A DNA stretch of 37,957 nucleotides from Desulfobacteraceae bacterium UBA5852 (GTDB taxonomy: Bacteria > Desulfobacterota > Desulfobacteria > Desulfobacterales > UBA5852), in assembly GCA_002432195.1 (NCBI GenBank), contig DJGG01000132.1, positions 177,296 through 215,252 of the forward strand, written 5' to 3'. The notes beneath the pieces are model-generated. The model was not told the DNA's origin, made no database searches, and was given only the letters and a program-made list of their open reading frames with translations. The translations under genes and the position numbers were made by a program. Shown in pieces: positions 32,795-37,957 of this stretch (the stretch's first letter is position 1; every line of letters starts with the position of its first letter).

Positions 32795-34507
32795 ATGTTC
32801 CTGCCCACGACCCCCGAGGAGATGCGCGCGCGGGGATGGCCGTGCCTGGATGTCATCCTGGTCACGGGCGACAGCTACGTCGACAGCCCCTTCATCGGCG
32901 CGGCGCTGATCGGCAAGGTGCTTCTGCGGGAAGGCTTCCGTGTGGGCATCATCGCCCAGCCCGATACGGACGGCCCCCGGGACATCACGCGCCTGGGGCG
33001 GCCGGATCTCTTCTGGGGAGTTACCGGAGGCAGCGTGGACTCCATGGTGGCCAACTACACGCCCCTCAACAAACGGCGCCGCAGCGACGACTTCACCCCC
33101 GGCGGCCGCAACGATCGCCGGCCCGACCGGGCGGTGCTGGTATACACCAACCTGATCCGCCGTTTCGCCCCATCCCCCGCTCCCGTCGTCCTGGGAGGCA
33201 TCGAAGCCAGCCTGCGCCGCCTGGCCCATTACGATTTCTGGAGCAACCGCCTGCGGCGCTCCGTCCTGCTGGATGCCAAAGCCGACTACCTGGTTTACGG
33301 CATGGCCGAGGAGACCGTGGTTTCCCTGGCACGCTGGCTGGCCGCGGGCGAGGACCCCCGCGGCCTGAACGGTCTGTGTTACGCCGCCTCCCAGCCGCCC
33401 CCGGAGGCGCTGCACCTGCCGTCCTGGGAGGATCTCCAGGCCGACCCCCTGGCCCAGCTGGCCATGTTCCGTCTGACCCAGGCCCACAGCAACCCGGGTT
33501 CCCGCCCCCTGGCCCAGCGCCACGCCGCCCGCTGGGTGGTGCAGAACCCGCCGGCGCCGCCCCTGGCCACCGCCGCCCTGGACGCGGTCTACGGCCTGGA
33601 TTTCGAACGTGCGCTGCACCCGTTCTACCGCCCCCTGGGGGAGGTTCGGGCCCTGGACACGATCCGCTTCGCCATCACTACCCACCGGGGCTGCTACGGT
33701 GAGTGCAGCTTCTGCGCCATCGCCCTCCACCAGGGGCGCACGGTGACCAGCCGCAGCCCGGAGTCCATCCTGGAGGAGGCACGGTGCCTGACGGCCCATC
33801 CGCTCTTCAAGGGCACCATCGCCGATGTGGGGGGACCCACCGCCAACATGTACGGCTTCGAATGCGCCCGCAAGCTCCGCCAGGGTCCCTGCCGGGACCG
33901 CCGCTGCCTCTACCCCGAGGTTTGCCACCACCTGCGGCCGGATCATACCCCCCAGATCCGCCTGCTGGAAAAGCTCCGCCGGGTGCCCGGCGTGCGGCGG
34001 GCCTTTGTGGCTTCGGGTCTGCGCTACGATCTGCTCCTGGCCGACCGGAAAGCCGGCCGGCACTACCTGGACCAATTGGTGCGGCACCATGTCTCCGGCC
34101 AGCTGAAGGTGGCCCCCGAGCACACCCAGGCCTCGGTCCTGGCCTGCATGGGCAAACCCGGACCCGGGCAGCTGGAACTTTTCCGGGAGCACTTCCAGGC
34201 CGCCACCCGGGCGGCCGGCAAGCCCCAATTCCTGACGTATTACCTCATGGCCGCGCACCCCGGTTGTACCCTGGAAGACATGCAGCGCCTGAGGCGGTTT
34301 GCCCAATCCCGGTTAAGGCTCATACCCGAGCAGGTCCAGATATTCACGCCCACGCCCGCCACCGCTGCCACCGTCATGTACGCCACGGGCCAGGATCCGG
34401 AAACCGGCCGGCCGGTTTTCGTGGAAAAGAACCCGCAGCGCAAGGCGGCCCAAAAAGCCGTGCTGGCGCCCCCCGCGACGCGCCGCGCGCCCCGTGGGCG
34501 GCGTTAG
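32795..34507 (+). CDS. YgiQ-family radical SAM protein
   Basis: This 570-residue protein matches the YgiQ family of B12-independent radical SAM proteins, whose reaction is not known. The N-terminal UPF0313-type part has DVILVTGDSYVDSPFIGAALIG, GGSVDSMVANYTPL, and VVLGGIEASLRRLAHYDFW. The radical SAM cluster is C300-x3-C304-x2-C307 (CYGECSFC). Later landmarks are DVGGPTANMYGFEC, VAPEHTQ and FTPTPATAATVMYATGQDP. E. coli YgiQ is longer at its C-terminus. The ATG at 32795 has a weak GCGAG upstream. It is divergent from rfbA over a 232-bp gap with no clear promoter boxes. Confidence 0.93.
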   Translation: MFLPTTPEEMRARGWPCLDVILVTGDSYVDSPFIGAALIGKVLLREGFRVGIIAQPDTDGPRDITRLGRPDLFWGVTGGSVDSMVANYTPLNKRRRSDDFTPGGRNDRRPDRAVLVYTNLIRRFAPSPAPVVLGGIEASLRRLAHYDFWSNRLRRSVLLDAKADYLVYGMAEETVVSLARWLAAGEDPRGLNGLCYAASQPPPEALHLPSWEDLQADPLAQLAMFRLTQAHSNPGSRPLAQRHAARWVVQNPPAPPLATAALDAVYGLDFERALHPFYRPLGEVRALDTIRFAITTHRGCYGECSFCAIALHQGRTVTSRSPESILEEARCLTAHPLFKGTIADVGGPTANMYGFECARKLRQGPCRDRRCLYPEVCHHLRPDHTPQIRLLEKLRRVPGVRRAFVASGLRYDLLLADRKAGRHYLDQLVRHHVSGQLKVAPEHTQASVLACMGKPGPGQLELFREHFQAATRAAGKPQFLTYYLMAAHPGCTLEDMQRLRRFAQSRLRLIPEQVQIFTPTPATAATVMYATGQDPETGRPVFVEKNPQRKAAQKAVLAPPATRRAPRGRR

Positions 34508-34512
34508 CCGGC

Positions 34513-34550
34513 TGCGGATAAACAAACATCCGGCCGAAAGACAAGGCGCG
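34513..34550. repeat. half-copy of the palindromic intergenic element
   Basis: The stretch GCGGATAAAC, a variable 10 bases, then CCGAAAGACAAGGCGCG aligns with the left arm and beyond of the 15211-15354 palindrome (GTGGATAAAC, then CCGAAAGGCAAGGCGCG). The first ten bases match 9/10 and the last seventeen 16/17. It lies directly after the ygiQ stop, again at a gene end. No right arm is visible. Confidence 0.6.
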
Positions 34551-34608
34551 AACCGCCGGCCGGCACCGGCACAACCCCTTGATGCACGGTGGAGGGCACC
34601 GCGAACCC

Positions 34609-35409
34609 ATGAACCGACCCCTGGTCAACCGCTGCCTTGGGCCCTGGGGCCACGTCGCCTGGCGTGACGCCCTCCAATTCTCCGCACTGGCCGGGGTACT
34701 CGTCTGGCTGCTGGCGCGCGGCAGCGCCCAGATGGGTTACCACTGGCAGTGGTACCGCATGCCGCCGTTCATTTGGGGAGGCGGCGCGCCAGGCCCTCTG
34801 CTGCACGGCCTGGCGGTGACGCTGCAAATCACCGGGGCAAGCCTGGTGCTGGCCACCCTGTTCGGTTTGCTGACGGCTTTCTTCCGCCTCTCCGGCGCGG
34901 TTCTGGCCCGCACTCTCGCCCGCGCCTACCTGGAAACCATCCGCAACACGCCCCTGCTGGTACAGCTTTTCTTCATCTACTTCGTGCTGGCCCCGGTCCT
35001 GGGCATGGAACGCTTCGCCTCCGCGATCCTCGCCTTGAGCCTTTTCGAGGGCGCCTATGCCTCGGAGATCTTCCGCGCGGGGATCGTTTCCATCCACCCG
35101 GGCCAGTGGGAAGCCGCTTACAGCCTGGGGCTCGGTACGGCCCAGACTTACCGGTACGTGGTCCTGCCGCAGGCCTTGCGCCGCATCCTGCCCCCGCTGG
35201 CCGGCCAGGCCATCGCGCTGGTCAAGGACTCCGCGCTGGTCAGCACCATCGCCGTCTACGACCTCAGCATGCAGGGCCAGTCCATCGTGGCCGACACCTA
35301 CCTGGTCTTTGAAGTCTGGTTTACCGTGGCCGCCATCTACCTCACCCTGACCCTCAGCCTCTCGCTGGCGGTCAACTGGATGGAACGTCACCTGCGGGTG
35401 GGTCGCTGA
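34609..35409 (+). CDS. polar amino-acid ABC transporter permease (first)
   Basis: This 266-residue inner-membrane permease belongs to the HisM/GlnP family. It has the N-terminal HGLAVTLQITGASLVLATLFG span, ARAYLETIRNTPLLVQLFFIYF, and the ATPase-contacting EAA-type loop (HPGQWEAAYSLGLG, VVLPQALRRILPPLAGQ). I chose the ATG at 34609 because GGAGGG lies upstream, though 12 bases away; TTG/ATG codons at 34579/34582 lack a site. It is followed by a binding-protein gene and a second permease, all on the plus strand with short gaps. Confidence 0.92.
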   Translation: MNRPLVNRCLGPWGHVAWRDALQFSALAGVLVWLLARGSAQMGYHWQWYRMPPFIWGGGAPGPLLHGLAVTLQITGASLVLATLFGLLTAFFRLSGAVLARTLARAYLETIRNTPLLVQLFFIYFVLAPVLGMERFASAILALSLFEGAYASEIFRAGIVSIHPGQWEAAYSLGLGTAQTYRYVVLPQALRRILPPLAGQAIALVKDSALVSTIAVYDLSMQGQSIVADTYLVFEVWFTVAAIYLTLTLSLSLAVNWMERHLRVGR

Positions 35410-35470
35410 GGCCGTGCCGTCCCGCCGCCCTGCCGCGGCGTTCGTCAACCGCCACCAAGGAGAGCGCAAC

Positions 35471-36304
35471 ATGCGAGGACCATTCCTGATCGCCACCCTG
35501 ACCCTGTTCGCGGCGTTGATCGTGCCGCCGCCCGTCCCGGGGCGCGCCGCCCCCCTGCCCCAGCAGCTCACCCAGGAAAGCACCGTTGAGCGCGTACTCC
35601 AGCGAGGAGTTCTGCGGGTGGGCATGGACACTTTCGTGCCCTGGGCCATGCGCGACAAAACCGGGAAGCTCGTGGGATTTGAAATCGACGTGGCCACCCG
35701 GCTGGCGGCGGACATGGGCGTCAAGGTGGAATTCGTGCCCACCAAGTGGTCGGGAATCATTCCAGCCTTGCTCACCGGCAAGTTCGACGTCATCATCGGC
35801 GGCATGGGCATCGTGCCGTCCCGCAACCTCAAGGTCAACTTCACCCAACCCTACGATTTCAGCGGCATGTCCATCGTGGCGGGCAAGGAAATGGCCGCCG
35901 GCTTCAAGGACCTCGAGGACTTCAACCGGCCCGAGGTGATCCTTACCGCCAAGCTGGGCGCCACGTCCGTGATGGCGGCCAGGAAATACTTTCCCCGGGC
36001 GACCCTGCGGGAATTCGACGGCGAAGCCCAGATCTACCAGGAGGTGCTCAACGGCCGGGCGCACGCCGCGATTGCCTCGGCCCCCACGCCGGCCTTCCAG
36101 GCCCTCGATCACCCGGAAAAGCTTTTCCTCCCCTTCCCGGACACGTTCACCAAGGAACCCATCGGCTTCGCGGTGCGCAAGGGCGATCCGGACACACTCA
36201 ACTTTTTCGACAACTGGATCCGGTTCGTCAGCGCCGAGGGCTATCTCCAGGAACGGAAGCACTACTGGTTCGAAACCCGCGACTGGCGTCACCTGGTCGA
36301 GTGA
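35471..36304 (+). CDS. polar amino-acid-binding periplasmic protein
   Basis: This 277-residue protein has a signal peptide (MRGPFLIATLTLFAALIV, then PPPVPGRAA). The mature part is a type II periplasmic binding fold of the SBP_bac_3 family: VLRVGMDTFVPWAM, GKLVGFEIDVATRLAADMGV, WSGIIPALLTGKFDVIIGGM and KEPIGFAVRKGDPDTLNFFD. It would hand a polar amino acid to the two neighbouring permeases. The ATG at 35471 has AAGGAG 8 bases upstream. The exact ligand cannot be told from sequence. Confidence 0.93.
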   Translation: MRGPFLIATLTLFAALIVPPPVPGRAAPLPQQLTQESTVERVLQRGVLRVGMDTFVPWAMRDKTGKLVGFEIDVATRLAADMGVKVEFVPTKWSGIIPALLTGKFDVIIGGMGIVPSRNLKVNFTQPYDFSGMSIVAGKEMAAGFKDLEDFNRPEVILTAKLGATSVMAARKYFPRATLREFDGEAQIYQEVLNGRAHAAIASAPTPAFQALDHPEKLFLPFPDTFTKEPIGFAVRKGDPDTLNFFDNWIRFVSAEGYLQERKHYWFETRDWRHLVE

Positions 36305-36379
36305 CAAACCGGGCGGTGCCGTCCCATGCCCGACGCTGCAGGCGCCGGCGCCCCCACCTTCCAGGCCAGGAGTGTCGCC

Positions 36380-37255
36380 ATGGGCAAACGCATCCGCTTC
36401 ACGCCGCTGGACTGGTTCCTGGCGGGTCTGGTGGGGGCCTCGGCCGGCTATGTCTTCCACCGCGTGGCGGTGGATCTGGACTACCGCTGGAACTGGCCGG
36501 CCATTCCCCAGTACCTGCTGCGCTACGACGCCGCCCAGGGGCGTTGGGTGGTCAACTATCTTCTCGAGGGGTTCCTGACCACGATCCGGCTCAGCGTCTG
36601 GGGCACCCTGCTCGCCACCCTTTTCGGCACGGTGATGGGCCTGGCCCGCACCGGCCCGCGTCTATTCTACCGTCTGCTGGGGGGCGCCTACGTGGGACTG
36701 GTGCGCAACACCCCGCCCCTCGTGCTGATCTTCCTCTTCTATTTTTTCGTCAGCGACCAGCTCATGCCCGCCCTGGGCATCACCTACCTGGCCGAGGAGG
36801 CCCCGCCGCGCATCCAGGCTTTCCTCGCGGTCATCGCCGCCCCCCCGTCCATGTTGCCCGCCTTCCTGTCGGCCCTGATCACCCTTTCCCTGTTCGAGGG
36901 GGCCTACATCACCGAAATTGTGCGCTCCGGCATCCAATCCATCGAGACGGGTCAATGGGAGGCTTCGGCGGCTTTGGGCTTCAGCCGCCGCCAGCAGCTG
37001 CGCCATGTCATTCTGCCCCAGGCCGTCCGGCGCATCCTGCCGCCCCTGGCCGGCCAGTTCATCTCCACCATCAAGGACTCGGCCATTGTCTCGGTGATCT
37101 CCGTCCAGGAGCTCACCTTTCAAGGCCTGGATCTGATGGCGGCCACCTACCTGACCTTCGAAATCTGGATCACCGTCGCCCTGCTCTACCTGCTCCTCAC
37201 CCTGTCCTGCTCGCTGGTCCTACGGCGCCTGGAAGTCCTGTACCGGCGTCCCTGA
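36380..37255 (+). CDS. polar amino-acid ABC transporter permease (second)
   Basis: This 291-residue permease is related to the first one. It has EGFLTTIRLSVWGTLLATLFG, GAYVGLVRNTPPLVLIFLFYFF, and the EAA-type loop (ETGQWEASAALGFS, VILPQAVRRILPPLAGQ). A longer periplasmic loop between the two (PPRIQAFLAVIAAPPSMLP) is absent from the first permease. The two probably form a heterodimeric channel. The ATG at 36380 has AGGAG 8 bases upstream. No ATPase gene (GlnQ/HisP type) follows in the 176 bp before the next gene, so the ATPase must be encoded elsewhere. Confidence 0.92.
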   Translation: MGKRIRFTPLDWFLAGLVGASAGYVFHRVAVDLDYRWNWPAIPQYLLRYDAAQGRWVVNYLLEGFLTTIRLSVWGTLLATLFGTVMGLARTGPRLFYRLLGGAYVGLVRNTPPLVLIFLFYFFVSDQLMPALGITYLAEEAPPRIQAFLAVIAAPPSMLPAFLSALITLSLFEGAYITEIVRSGIQSIETGQWEASAALGFSRRQQLRHVILPQAVRRILPPLAGQFISTIKDSAIVSVISVQELTFQGLDLMAATYLTFEIWITVALLYLLLTLSCSLVLRRLEVLYRRP

Positions 37256-37431
37256 AGGCCGATTTGCCCCGGGCGCGCGCGCATGTCCCAGGGTGCGTCC
37301 AGGCCGCCTACCGCGCAAATGTATTGAAATTCAGGATATTATGTGGTTAAAACCCACCCAGATCGTCATAACCGGCAGTCGGCGGACAGTCCGGCAGCGG
37401 ACCGCCAGGCAACGCGCGAGACGGGAGCCCC

Positions 37432-37957
37432 ATGCAGTCGTCGGAACGCAACGGCCGAAAATACAACGTCACCCTTTCCCGGCTGATCCAACTCGTCGTG
37501 GGGATGTCGGAGAAGCAGCAGCTGATCATGCTCCGCCTGGCCGAAGAACTGCTCTACCGGCATAAGAAGCCCGCCCGTATCCGGAGCGCGCCGGCGGCGG
37601 CCGACCGGCAGGCGCCGCCGCGCAAACCCAGTTCCATCATCGTCAACTTCGCGGCGGAATCCCATGTCGACAGGAGCATCATGGACCCTGACGCCTTTAT
37701 CAGGACGAACATAAACGGCACCTTCAACCTCCTCGAACTGGCGCGGAGGAAGGGTGTGAGGCGATTCGTCCAGATATCGACGGACGAGGACTACGGATCC
37801 CTCGGTGACTCGGGGGCATTCCGTGAGGACACCCCTCTCTCCCCGAACAGCCCCTATTCAGCCTCCAAGACGGCGGCGGACATACTCGCCATGGCCTATT
37901 TCAAGACCTACGGGATGCCTGTCGTCATCACGAGGTGCTCCAACAACTACGGGCCCT
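37432..37957 (+). CDS. chimeric frame: PilZ-protein N-terminus joined to RmlB interior, cut by window end
   Basis: From the ATG at 37432 the frame is open to the window end (175 codons). Residues 1-70 (SRLIQLVVGMSEKQQLIMLR, then RKPSSII) look like the start of a PilZ-domain protein. From about residue 71 the sequence is the interior of an RmlB-type dTDP-glucose 4,6-dehydratase: VNFAAESHVDRSI, NINGTFNLLELA, ISTDEDYGSLG (Asp where Val is usual), YSASKTAAD and TRCSNNYGP. The Rossmann start of RmlB (GGAGFIG) is missing. Arg codon AGG is used in 0 of 9 cases before the join and 5 of 8 after; Ile ATA appears three times, only after. A misassembled contig end, joined at bases 37642-37655, is the likeliest explanation. 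Confidence 0.75.
   Translation, partial: MQSSERNGRKYNVTLSRLIQLVVGMSEKQQLIMLRLAEELLYRHKKPARIRSAPAAADRQAPPRKPSSIIVNFAAESHVDRSIMDPDAFIRTNINGTFNLLELARRKGVRRFVQISTDEDYGSLGDSGAFREDTPLSPNSPYSASKTAADILAMAYFKTYGMPVVITRCSNNYGP

Noticed and set aside
37324..37352. TTGAAA-17-TTAAAA as a promoter for the last gene
   Set aside because: The -10 box matches at only 3 of 6 positions and the spacing alternatives are no better.

Overview
The window is GC-rich, densely packed bacterial DNA. It looks like a deltaproteobacterium (Desulfobacterota, probably close to Desulfosarcina-type sulfate reducers). This is an inference from protein style: an EF-G of the spirochaete/planctomycete/delta 'spd' type, a CoA-transferase/GNAT fusion, YgiQ, a LivKHMGF transporter, and a rich set of PilZ, roadblock, PATAN and MglA-like signalling proteins. 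No tRNA, rRNA, CRISPR array, transposase or phage gene was recognised.

Region 1 (1-1,010, + strand) holds the end of a cyclic-nucleotide-binding/PilZ fusion, cut by the window edge, overlapping a YfcE-type phosphodiesterase gene. Region 2 (1,168-12,346, - strand) is the most interesting part. It is a run of about eleven same-direction genes starting from one promoter-like site at 12,550-12,578. In order they encode an MglB-like roadblock protein, an MglA-like GTPase, two proteins of unknown function, a zinc-ribbon/Cache/HAMP membrane sensor with no output domain, a PATAN-like protein, a PAS-PAS-HisKA protein without an ATPase domain, a REC-PATAN response regulator, a second roadblock protein, a TPR-MshEN-GspE/PilB ATPase and RsmG. 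No pilin, PilC, PilM-Q or secretin gene accompanies the ATPase. The set reads as a GTPase-based spatial or surface-signalling module that probably drives a type IV pilus-like motor.

Region 3 (12,862-16,397, - strand) has a CoA-transferase/acetyltransferase fusion, a 580-bp non-coding stretch with a 144-bp imperfect palindrome, and azlCD. Region 4 (16,620-19,795, + strand) has a promoter followed at once by a strong intrinsic terminator, then spd-type fusA and a small RecA/KaiC-like ATPase. Region 5 (19,909-32,562, - strand) holds an ADP-ribosylglycohydrolase-like gene, livFGMHK (transcribed K to F), a small unknown gene, holA, lspA, ileS and rfbA.

Region 6 (32,795-37,255, + strand) has ygiQ and a polar amino-acid ABC transporter (permease, binding protein, permease) without an ATPase gene. 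The last 526 bases encode an abrupt in-frame join between the start of a PilZ-type protein and the interior of an RmlB-like dTDP-glucose 4,6-dehydratase. Codon usage changes sharply at the join, so an assembly chimera at the contig end is the likeliest reading.
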